The position numbers and the translations under genes are program-made. Positions 1 through 5,397 of a stretch of DNA of 5,397 nucleotides are shown here, one piece after another. Each line of letters starts with the position of its first letter. Within the stretch, counting starts at the first letter, position 1. Under the pieces are notes generated by a model that ran no database searches, had not been told where the DNA came from, and saw only the letters and a program-made list of their open reading frames with translations. Source of the DNA: Deltaproteobacteria bacterium (GTDB taxonomy: Bacteria > Desulfobacterota > Desulfuromonadia > Desulfuromonadales > Geothermobacteraceae); assembly GCA_003695205.1 (NCBI GenBank), contig RFIO01000568.1, positions 1 to 5,397 of the forward strand. Reading direction: 5' to 3'.

Positions 1-79
1 CATTCTCGGTTTCGGAGTGGTTCTGTTCACCTATCTCGGCATCGGCCTGCTGCTCGAGAGCAACCATCCCCTGGAGTAG
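1..79 (+). CDS. C-terminal end of a cytochrome c assembly protein, CcsA/ResC family (partial)
   Basis: Only the last 25 codons are present, read from base 2 to a TAG at 77-79. They encode a hydrophobic helix with the pattern GFGVVLFTYLGIGLLLES followed by a short polar tail. CcsA/ResC proteins of System II cytochrome c biogenesis end in a very similar final helix (GFxxVLFTYxGVNLLL type). These proteins carry and present heme at the outer face of the inner membrane, working with ResB. The assignment rests on this short tail plus the ResB-like gene starting 5 bp downstream; the neighbour is the stronger argument. The last codons contain GGAG (73-76), which serves as ribosome binding site for the next gene, so the two are probably translationally coupled. 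Another polytopic membrane protein cannot be excluded from 25 residues. Confidence 0.6.
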   Translation, partial: ILGFGVVLFTYLGIGLLLESNHPLE

Positions 80-84
80 AACCG

Positions 85-1137
85 ATGTCGGAGTCGATGA
101 CGAGAATCTGGCGCTTCTGCTGTTCTCTCAAGCTGGCCATTATTCTGGCCAGCCTGGCAACCCTGCTGGCCATGGGCGGCTCCCTGGCCATTTATGCCCG
201 CCCAGATATATACAGCGGCATTGACCAGCTGACCCTGGCCGACTGGTGGCTGCGGACCGGCCGCAGTCACATCAGCCAGACCTGGTGGCTGGCCCTGACC
301 GGTGCCCTGCTCCTGGCTCTGGGCCTGAACACCGCCTGCTGTCTGGCCGACTGGCTGGCCCGGCTGCACCGGCGCTGGCGCAAAACCGGGGAATACCTGA
401 TCCACACCGGCTTCTGCCTGCTGGTTGTCGGCTTCGTCATCGGCCATACGCTCGGTTTTCGCATGGACCGCGTCCAGGTTTTTGAAAACCAGCTGTTCCC
501 TGTCAGTCCCTGGCCGGGGACCTACCTTCGTCTCGACAGTATCGAACCGGTTCTGGACAAATCAGGCCGTCTCCTCGACATGATCAATCGCCTGGCGCTG
601 GTACGAGGCGAAGAAGAGGTCGCCAGAGCCACCGCCCGCATCAACCATCCACTCCAGTATCGCGGCCTGGTGGCCGTTCCGGTCTCCTTCGGTCGCCAGG
701 CCCGAGGCTTCAGAATCTTCCATCCGGGGCTGGGGCACCTGGAACTGTCGGCGGGGACAAGACTGACCTTCGGCTCGGCGCAACTCAGCGTCCTGCGATT
801 CTGGCCCGACGTGGCCGAAGGCGGTGACGGGACCATCCGCCGGCGCGGCGGCCGCCTGAACAATCCGGCCTTCCTGCTGCGCCTCGAGGGGCCGGGACGC
901 AGCTGGCAGGGCTGGTACCTGCCCCGCAAGGGCCTGCCCTATCCCCTGGTCGAAGCCGGCATCCGCTTCTGGCCGACCGAGCCGCTCCATGCCAACTACA
1001 GCATCCTGACGGTTAACCGGGATCCCGGCTCCGGGCTGGCCCTGGCCGGTGGCATCTGCCTGCTGGCCGGCTCCGCCCTGGCACTCTTCTCCTACTATCG
1101 CAAGCGCCGCACGGGCGACCGCCCGGACATTCGCTGA
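85..1137 (+). CDS. resB: ResB-like cytochrome c biogenesis protein, short form (350 aa)
   Basis: ResB/Ccs1 proteins form the System II cytochrome c synthase with CcsA/ResC, bringing heme and apocytochrome together on the periplasmic face. Four hydrophobic helices are visible at about residues 16-38, 67-90, 104-125 and 317-337, with a periplasmic domain of about 190 residues between the third and fourth. This is the ResB layout. Family-like signatures are the opening SLKLAIILASLATLL, the helix-3 motif EYLIHTGF (His107, a candidate heme-side histidine, unproven), INHPLQYRG at 186-194 and TVNRDPGSGLALAGG at 309-323 leading into the last helix. The ATG start has GGAG 8 bases upstream, inside the preceding gene. 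At 350 residues it is clearly shorter than Bacillus ResB (about 540), the reduction being in the periplasmic domain. No CXXC thiol motif is present. Family call is firm; the substrate cytochrome is unknown. Confidence 0.85.
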   Translation: MSESMTRIWRFCCSLKLAIILASLATLLAMGGSLAIYARPDIYSGIDQLTLADWWLRTGRSHISQTWWLALTGALLLALGLNTACCLADWLARLHRRWRKTGEYLIHTGFCLLVVGFVIGHTLGFRMDRVQVFENQLFPVSPWPGTYLRLDSIEPVLDKSGRLLDMINRLALVRGEEEVARATARINHPLQYRGLVAVPVSFGRQARGFRIFHPGLGHLELSAGTRLTFGSAQLSVLRFWPDVAEGGDGTIRRRGGRLNNPAFLLRLEGPGRSWQGWYLPRKGLPYPLVEAGIRFWPTEPLHANYSILTVNRDPGSGLALAGGICLLAGSALALFSYYRKRRTGDRPDIR

Positions 1138-1144
1138 TTATCGC

Positions 1145-1194
1145 GGCGGCAATTTCCGGCACTGCCGGCCGCCAAATCACCGGCGGGGTGATTT
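1145..1194 (+). terminator. Two adjacent hairpins after resB: possible terminator or operator
   Basis: The first hairpin pairs GGCGGC (1145-1150) with GCCGCC (1168-1173) and holds an inner stem CGGC/GCCG (1157-1160 with 1164-1167). The second begins at the next base: AAATCACC (1174-1181), loop GGCGG, GGTGATTT (1187-1194), a perfect 8-bp stem. What follows is CCCCCTGTTTT, so the T-run is displaced by about six bases and this is not a textbook intrinsic terminator. Its position directly after the resB stop and before a promoter fits transcription termination. The second palindrome also lies about 30-50 bases upstream of the predicted -10 and could instead be a regulator binding site. Confidence 0.4.
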
Positions 1195-1218
1195 CCCCCT
1201 GTTTTCAAAGCGGTTTTC

Positions 1219-1227
1219 TGCTATAAT
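1219..1227 (+). promoter_or_regulatory. Extended -10 sigma-70 promoter for the DUF4388 gene cluster
   Basis: The sequence TGCTATAAT contains a perfect consensus -10 hexamer (TATAAT, 1222-1227) preceded by TG at the right spacing for an extended -10 element. No good -35 is found at 16-18 bp; the best there is TGTTTT (1200-1205, 16-bp spacer), which is acceptable because extended -10 promoters tolerate a poor -35. Transcription would start near 1233-1235, giving a leader of about 90 bases to the GTG at 1324. It is the only strong promoter-like sequence I saw in the window and probably drives the three genes from 1324 to 4231. Confidence 0.6.
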
Positions 1228-1308
1228 CCCGCATCATTTGCCGTCTGCCGGTGCCACCCGGCCGGACGGTTGCCATCCGACCCGTTTCGATACCGGGTCC
1301 CGAGCTTC

Positions 1309-1314
1309 AGGAGG
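1309..1314 (+). promoter_or_regulatory. Shine-Dalgarno sequence fixing the GTG start at 1324
   Basis: AGGAGG is a full anti-16S match and lies 9 bases before the GTG at 1324. The longest open frame extends 18 codons further, to a TTG at 1270, but that codon has no properly spaced Shine-Dalgarno sequence. This site therefore decides the start of the DUF4388 gene. Confidence 0.85.
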
Positions 1315-1323
1315 GGTTTTGCA

Positions 1324-3345
1324 GTGGGCTTCCATGCGGTGGCTTCAGCCTTCAGGCAGCATCCATTGAGATCGTACATTATCCTGTTTATCGTCATCGG
1401 TCTTTTCCTGGTCTCACCGGCGCGCGCCGACGTCACCCTCGGCGCCCTGAAAGGGCAACCCTGCCTGCCGGCCTCCAAACAGCAGGCCGAAAGGTTTGCC
1501 GGCTGGCTGGAACAGCAGCTGGGCGAACCGGTGAGGCTACGTATCTTCAACAGCCCCACGCTGCTGCACCAGTGGATGAACCGCTACCGCGAGGTCGACC
1601 TGGGACTGCTTCCCGCGGACTTTGCGAACCAATTCCACCCGATCGAATTCCAGCGCCTTGTCGCCTACGAACCAACCCGTTCCACGATCAAAACCACGCT
1701 CCTGGTCGGGCGCCGCGGCCTGCCGGGCGAGCGAATTCAGCAGCTGCGTGACCTGCTACTGACCATGGACACCGACACCGAGGGGATTGCCCTGCTCAAG
1801 GAGATGGGGGTCGGTGCCTACCGGGCACCGGGAAGTGACCGTGTTGTCCTGCAGGCGCCGGCGCGAAAGGCCAGGCCGGCACGGATCGTACGTCGCCGGG
1901 AGGCGAAACCACCGGCACCTCCCAAGGTCGCTCCGGTCGCGAGCGCCCCGGCAGCCGTGCCGAAACCGCGTCCCATCAAAACAGCCCGGGTGACCGAAAA
2001 AGCCCCGCAACAACCCCCGGTCAAAGCTGTGGCTCAACCGGCGCCGGCGGCAGGGCCAGCTGAAAAGGCGCCGGCATCCCCGGAGGCAAAACCGGCTCGG
2101 GTTTCCGCTGCCAGGCCAGCTCCGGCCATCGGCAAAAAGAAGAAAACGGAGCCCCCAAAGGTGGAAAAAGCCGTTGGCGCCGAACCGGTCGTTTCTCAAA
2201 CTGCAGTACCCGACCGCCGACATTACACCCGCCAGGAATCCCCGCGCAATCGGGTCGACCAGCGGGCCTTCAGCGGCCGCGGCAAACGATACCTGCTCCT
2301 GGTCGCGGCAATTCTGGCAATCGGTGGCCTGCTGAAAGTGGTACTGATTCTGCAGCGACGACCACGCAGAAAACCTTCTGCCGCCACGACGCATGTCGTC
2401 ATGCAACATGACTGGTCCGAATTGAACCAAAGTCCCCCTGCCGAAAAGCCGCGGTCTGAACCACAGGCTGACCCGGCTCCGGAACAGCCTTTCGAACCGG
2501 TCGTGGCGCCCACCCGCACCAAGACTGCCGAAACCTCGACAAGCGCGGCCCCGGCTGCTGTCGAGCGCGCCACGGAACCCGACAGCCTGACGGCGCTGCT
2601 TCAATCCCCGGTTCAGGTCCCGACTGTTCTGGCCCGGATCGACCAGGAAAAGATCAGCGGCACCCTGAGAGTCACGGCCGCCCACAACGAAAAAATCCTT
2701 GGTTTCATTCGTGGCCAGCTGGTCTCGGCCTCATCACAAAACATCGACACCAGGGCTCAGGCGGGCTTCCTGATGAACAAGCTCGGCTACCTGCTGGTGC
2801 GTCAGGGCAAGATCACCGAGGAAGACCGCGACCGTGCCCTGGTTCTGTGCGAAGGCAATCCAAACATGAGGCTCGGCGAAGCCCTGGTCGAACTCGGCGC
2901 TCTGAAGCGTCCGGAACTGATGCGTTCATTGCAGGACCAGGCCAAGATGATCCTGCATTCCCTGATCGTCTTTCCCGAGGGGGATTTCCATTTCGAACCG
3001 GGCACTCCCGAAGTGGTGCCCGAAGACAACCTGCGCCTGCCAGTGAGTGAATTTCTGCGCGAAGCATCGGCGCACGAACACGAATGGAACAACATCCGCA
3101 GTGTGATACCCTCACTTGACACCATTCTTCTGTTCGCACCGGGAGGCCGTGACAAGGTCAACAGCGGGCGCCTGACGGTGCATCAGAAGTTCGTCCTGTC
3201 GCTGATCGACGGAAAGCGATGCATCCGCGACATCTGCACAGCCGCCACCATGCTCGATTACGAGCTCTACCGCTTCCTCTACCTGATGGTCAAGGCGAAC
3301 ATCCTGAAACGCGCGGACAAAGCCGACAGCAGTCCGGCTGCCTGA
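1324..3345 (+). CDS. Membrane protein: reduced PhnD-like periplasmic domain, Pro/Ala/Lys stalk, one TM helix, cytoplasmic DUF4388 region (673 aa)
   Basis: The GTG start is chosen for its AGGAGG. Residues 1-35 form a Sec-type signal sequence: basic N-region, hydrophobic core 18-30, likely cleavage after ARA at 33-35. Residues 36-168 resemble the start and end of phosphonate/phosphate-type (PhnD-like) binding proteins: VTLGALKG, then a WLEQQLGEPVRL segment, VDLGLLPADFA, and a closing LRDLLLTMDTDTEGIALLKEMG. At about 130 residues this is half the usual 270 or so; the middle lobe seems absent. Residues 172-320 are a Pro/Ala/Lys-rich stalk. A TM helix (323-343) is followed by RRPRRK, which puts the C-terminus in the cytoplasm. 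After a second Pro-rich stretch comes DUF4388 (about 431-561): SGTLRV, GFIRGQLVSASS, and EGDFHFEPG, with an inserted pair of LGxxLVxxG repeats (487-546). The tail (about 575-665) has the SLDTI and SLIDGKR pattern seen in DUF4388 proteins. Domain calls are by eye; function is unknown. Being a membrane-spanning sensor is inference. Confidence 0.78.
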   Translation: MGFHAVASAFRQHPLRSYIILFIVIGLFLVSPARADVTLGALKGQPCLPASKQQAERFAGWLEQQLGEPVRLRIFNSPTLLHQWMNRYREVDLGLLPADFANQFHPIEFQRLVAYEPTRSTIKTTLLVGRRGLPGERIQQLRDLLLTMDTDTEGIALLKEMGVGAYRAPGSDRVVLQAPARKARPARIVRRREAKPPAPPKVAPVASAPAAVPKPRPIKTARVTEKAPQQPPVKAVAQPAPAAGPAEKAPASPEAKPARVSAARPAPAIGKKKKTEPPKVEKAVGAEPVVSQTAVPDRRHYTRQESPRNRVDQRAFSGRGKRYLLLVAAILAIGGLLKVVLILQRRPRRKPSAATTHVVMQHDWSELNQSPPAEKPRSEPQADPAPEQPFEPVVAPTRTKTAETSTSAAPAAVERATEPDSLTALLQSPVQVPTVLARIDQEKISGTLRVTAAHNEKILGFIRGQLVSASSQNIDTRAQAGFLMNKLGYLLVRQGKITEEDRDRALVLCEGNPNMRLGEALVELGALKRPELMRSLQDQAKMILHSLIVFPEGDFHFEPGTPEVVPEDNLRLPVSEFLREASAHEHEWNNIRSVIPSLDTILLFAPGGRDKVNSGRLTVHQKFVLSLIDGKRCIRDICTAATMLDYELYRFLYLMVKANILKRADKADSSPAA

Positions 3346-3406
3346 TTCCATAAAGTTTGAAGTCTCGACAGCCGAAGAGTAGAAGAGTTCACGGCAGGAG
3401 AGAGCA

Positions 3407-3784
3407 ATGAGCGCCAGCGCCCTGATTATCGAAGACGAGCCGGCAGTCGCCCGGCTCGAAAAGAGAATCCTGGAACGCCTCGGGTTCAGGGTGGCCGTGC
3501 ATCAGAAAGCCGAAGAGGGGTACGCCGAGGCCCTCGCCGGCGGTTTCGATCTGATTCTGCTCGATGTCATGCTTGAACAGGATTCCGGCTTCGAATTGGC
3601 ACGCCGTCTCAAGACCGAGCCGAAGACCAGATCTGTCCCCATCATCTACGTCACCGCCCGGGATGCCTCCGACGACATGGCGGAGGGCTTTGCCAGCGGC
3701 GGAGCTGTCTACCTGACCAAGCCCTTCAGCGAGAAAAACCTGGAAACAGCCATTCAGGCCGTCCTGAGCTGCGATAAAGGCTAG
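3407..3784 (+). CDS. Single-domain (CheY-like) response regulator receiver
   Basis: This is a complete 125-residue receiver with no output domain. The acidic pair Glu9/Asp10 plus Glu11 would bind Mg2+, Asp53 (in LILLDVML) is the phosphoacceptor, and Thr83 (YVTA) and Lys105 (LTKPF) are the conserved switch residues. All catalytic positions are intact, so it should be phosphorylatable by a histidine kinase, none of which is encoded in the window. The ATG is preceded by AGGAG at 3396-3400, 6 bases away. It lies 61 bp after the DUF4388 gene, with no clear terminator between, and 6 bp before the yqaA-like gene, so it is probably in the same operon. Single-domain receivers act by protein contact; the DUF4388 protein upstream is a plausible but unproven partner. 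Confidence 0.96.
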   Translation: MSASALIIEDEPAVARLEKRILERLGFRVAVHQKAEEGYAEALAGGFDLILLDVMLEQDSGFELARRLKTEPKTRSVPIIYVTARDASDDMAEGFASGGAVYLTKPFSEKNLETAIQAVLSCDKG

Positions 3785-3790
3785 CCGGCG

Positions 3791-4231
3791 ATGGACGCTC
3801 TGTTGGCGGAAGCCGGTCTGGCCGGGCTGTTCACCCTCAGCCTGCTGGCATCCACCATCCTGCCTCTGGGATCGGAGTGGCTGCTTGTGCTGCTGCTGGC
3901 CAAGGGATTCCCGCCCGCGGCCTGCGTGCTGACTGCCTCAGTCGGCAACACCCTCGGAGCCCTGAGCCTCTGGTGGATGGGATTGTACGGGTGGCGATGG
4001 CTGAAAAAGCGGAAGAACCTTGATCCGCAAAGGCAGGAGCGTGCCAGCCGCCTCTATCGTCGCCTGGGCAGCTGGTCACTGTTGCTCGCCTGGCTGCCGG
4101 TCATCGGTGACGGACTCTGCCTGGTAGCCGGGGCGGCCGGCCTGGGCTGGCGTCCCTTTCTGTTTCTGGTGGCCGCGGGCAAAACGGGACGTTATCTCTT
4201 TGTCACCGCCCTGACCCTGCAGCTGATCTGA
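3791..4231 (+). CDS. yqaA: YqaA-family (VTT/DedA-related) inner membrane protein
   Basis: The 146-residue product is almost entirely hydrophobic and matches the Escherichia coli YqaA pattern as I remember it. It has STILPLGSEWLLVLLL at 21-36 (the PxxSE region), ASVGNTLGAL at 49-58, a basic linker around 72-91, LLLAWLPVIGDGLCLVAG at 97-114, and a final GKxxRY motif (Gly130-Lys131, Arg134-Tyr135) in the last helix. The length is normal for the family. YqaA proteins belong to the SNARE-associated/DedA-like (VTT) group of inner membrane proteins. Some DedA relatives are involved in lipid carrier or phospholipid flipping, but YqaA itself has no settled role. The ATG starts 6 bp after the receiver stop with only a weak AAAGG (3776-3780) upstream, which suggests translational coupling to the receiver gene. 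Whether it works with the signalling genes is unknown. Confidence 0.88.
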   Translation: MDALLAEAGLAGLFTLSLLASTILPLGSEWLLVLLLAKGFPPAACVLTASVGNTLGALSLWWMGLYGWRWLKKRKNLDPQRQERASRLYRRLGSWSLLLAWLPVIGDGLCLVAGAAGLGWRPFLFLVAAGKTGRYLFVTALTLQLI

Positions 4232-4243
4232 TTCCAGGTCAGG
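4210..4243. terminator. Inverted repeat between convergent yqaA and dxs stops (weak)
   Basis: CCTGACC (4210-4216) and GGTCAGG (4237-4243) form a perfect 7-bp inverted repeat with a 20-base loop. It spans the 7-bp gap between the convergent stop codons and overlaps both gene ends. There is no T-run on either side, so intrinsic termination would be weak at best. It is the only candidate for separating the two transcripts. Confidence 0.25.
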
Positions 4244-5397
4244 AACGAGCCGCCTGCCGACCCGGGTCCCCGAGAGCGCGCCGCAATGCCACGGCAATGC
4301 CTTCGGCGTCGATGCCGTAACGGGCACGCAGCTCCGCCTGACTCCCCTGTTCGACAAAGGAATCGGGCAGTCCGAGCCTGAGAACCGGGACCGCCAGGCC
4401 GCGGTCGGCAAACAGTTCGCAGACAGCACTGCCGAATCCGCCCGCCAGTGCGTTCTCCTCGACGGTTACCACCAGCCCCGTTTGCGCGGCGGAGCAGATG
4501 AGTTCTTCATCCAGGGGCTTGACGAAACGCGCATCGACCACGCCCACAGACCAGCCTTCCCCGGCGACCAGCTCCGCGGCCTTCAGGGCATCCGCCACAG
4601 CCGAACCGACGGCCACGAGGGTGGCGTCGGTCCCCTCGCGCAGCCGTTCTCCCCGACCGATCTCGAAAGCCTCAGGCTCAGCCGAAATATCGAGGCCGAG
4701 GGCGTTGCCGCGCGGGTAGCGGAAAGCGAAGGGGCCATCATGCTGCCGCGCCGTCTCGAGTGCCCGGCGCAGTTCGACCTCGTCGCGTGGAGCCACCAGC
4801 ACAAGGTTGGGGACCGAGCGCAGGAAGGAAAGATCGAAGCTGCCGTGGTGGGTCGGCCCGTCGGCACCGACCAGACCGCCACGGTCCAGAGCGAAAACGA
4901 CCGGCAGGTTCTGCAGGCAGACATCGTGAATCACCTGGTCATAGGCGCGCTGCAGAAAGGTCGAATAGATGGCGACAACGGGTTTTAGGCCGAACGCCGC
5001 AAGGCCACCTGCAAAGGTGACGGCGTGCTGTTCGGCGATGCCGACATCGAAGAAGCGATCAGGGTAGCGTTCGGCGAAAGCCCGCAGGCCGGTCCCTTCG
5101 GCCATAGCGGCGGTAATGGCGACCAGGCGCTCATCCCGTTCCGCCATCTCGCAAAGGGTGCGTCCGAACACTCCGGTATAGGAAGCCGCACCGCCCTTGC
5201 CGGCAATGACCTCGCCGGTTTCCGGGTCGAAGGGTCCCACGCCATGATAGGTCGACGGTTTCTGTTCCGCCGGGGCATACCCCTGTCCCTTGCGGGTGAC
5301 GACATGGACCAGCACCGGACCCTCGAGTCGGACCACGTTGTTCAGGGTTTCCAGCAGTTTGTCCAGATCATGCCCGTCGATGGGGCCGAAATAGTCG
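4239..5397 (-). CDS. dxs: 1-deoxy-D-xylulose-5-phosphate synthase, C-terminal 385 residues (partial)
   Basis: Dxs condenses pyruvate and glyceraldehyde 3-phosphate, using thiamine diphosphate, to give DXP for isoprenoid, thiamine and pyridoxal synthesis in the cytoplasm. The frame stays open to the window edge, and the first visible codons read DYFGPIDGHDLDKL, a Dxs hallmark, so the internal GTG at 5336 is not the start. The pyrimidine-binding and C-terminal transketolase domains are complete. Visible motifs are AEQHAVTFAGGL (its Glu, codon 5031-5033, aligns with catalytic Glu370 of E. coli from memory), STFLQRAYDQVIHDV, DRGGLVGADGPTHHG, RYPRGNALG, RFVKPLDEELI and TVEENALAGGFGS. The Arg of DRGG and the second Arg of RYPRG align with substrate-binding Arg420 and Arg478. 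About 250 N-terminal residues lie outside the window. The C-terminus ends naturally at 4239. Nothing suggests decay. Confidence 0.98.
   Translation of the reverse strand, partial: DYFGPIDGHDLDKLLETLNNVVRLEGPVLVHVVTRKGQGYAPAEQKPSTYHGVGPFDPETGEVIAGKGGAASYTGVFGRTLCEMAERDERLVAITAAMAEGTGLRAFAERYPDRFFDVGIAEQHAVTFAGGLAAFGLKPVVAIYSTFLQRAYDQVIHDVCLQNLPVVFALDRGGLVGADGPTHHGSFDLSFLRSVPNLVLVAPRDEVELRRALETARQHDGPFAFRYPRGNALGLDISAEPEAFEIGRGERLREGTDATLVAVGSAVADALKAAELVAGEGWSVGVVDARFVKPLDEELICSAAQTGLVVTVEENALAGGFGSAVCELFADRGLAVPVLRLGLPDSFVEQGSQAELRARYGIDAEGIAVALRRALGDPGRQAARS

Noticed and set aside
522..990. Minus-strand open frames of 135 and 142 codons opposite resB.
   Set aside because: The plus-strand frame is a recognisable ResB with proper signals; the minus frames are Arg-rich and match nothing.
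1756..2685. A 309-codon open frame on the minus strand.
   Set aside because: It lies opposite the low-complexity stalk and TM region of the DUF4388 gene, is Arg/Gly-rich without any family pattern, and has no ribosome binding site. It is a GC-rich shadow frame.
3357..3385. TTGAAG, 17-bp spacer, TAGAAG as a separate promoter for the receiver.
   Set aside because: Each hexamer matches consensus at only four of six positions and the implied transcript start would lie a few bases before the Shine-Dalgarno sequence. Not strong enough to list.
4482..4988. A 168-codon plus-strand frame within dxs.
   Set aside because: It is antisense to a strongly conserved enzyme and shows no domain or start signal of its own.
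5334..5336. GTG at 5336-5334 (minus) as the dxs start.
   Set aside because: Typical Dxs sequence (FGPIDGHD) continues upstream to the window edge, so this is an internal valine codon.

Overview
The window is GC-rich, densely coded bacterial chromosome with no sign of mobile DNA. Gene content suggests a Gram-negative, cytochrome-rich proteobacterium, most likely Desulfuromonadia/Geobacter-like (deltaproteobacterial). The grounds are System II cytochrome c assembly genes, a DUF4388 (PatA-type) protein with the C-terminal architecture common in that group, and a single-domain response regulator. This placement is inference from content; no taxonomic search was possible.

Layout: (1) Bases 1-79 hold the last 25 codons of a CcsA/ResC-like membrane protein, followed after 5 bp by a complete short ResB-like gene (85-1137). 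Together they look like the end of a cytochrome c maturation operon. (2) The gap 1138-1323 holds two adjacent hairpins, an extended -10 promoter (TGCTATAAT) and a strong Shine-Dalgarno sequence that fixes a GTG start at 1324. (3) Three co-directional genes follow: a 673-residue membrane protein with a shrunken PhnD-like periplasmic domain, a long Pro/Ala/Lys-rich stalk, one TM helix and a cytoplasmic DUF4388 region (1324-3345); a CheY-like receiver (3407-3784); and a YqaA-family membrane protein (3791-4231). (4) Convergent to them, with 7 bp between the stops, is the C-terminal 385 codons of dxs, the first enzyme of the MEP isoprenoid pathway, running off the right edge (4239-5397, minus strand).

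The cytochrome genes and dxs are housekeeping. The most unusual item is the DUF4388 membrane protein. It looks like a one-pass transmembrane protein that could pass a periplasmic cue to a cytoplasmic DUF4388 module, with a stand-alone receiver encoded immediately downstream as a plausible partner. No kinase, methyl-accepting or diguanylate cyclase domain is visible in the window, so the signalling route is unknown. I saw no tRNA, rRNA, CRISPR array, insertion sequence or phage gene.
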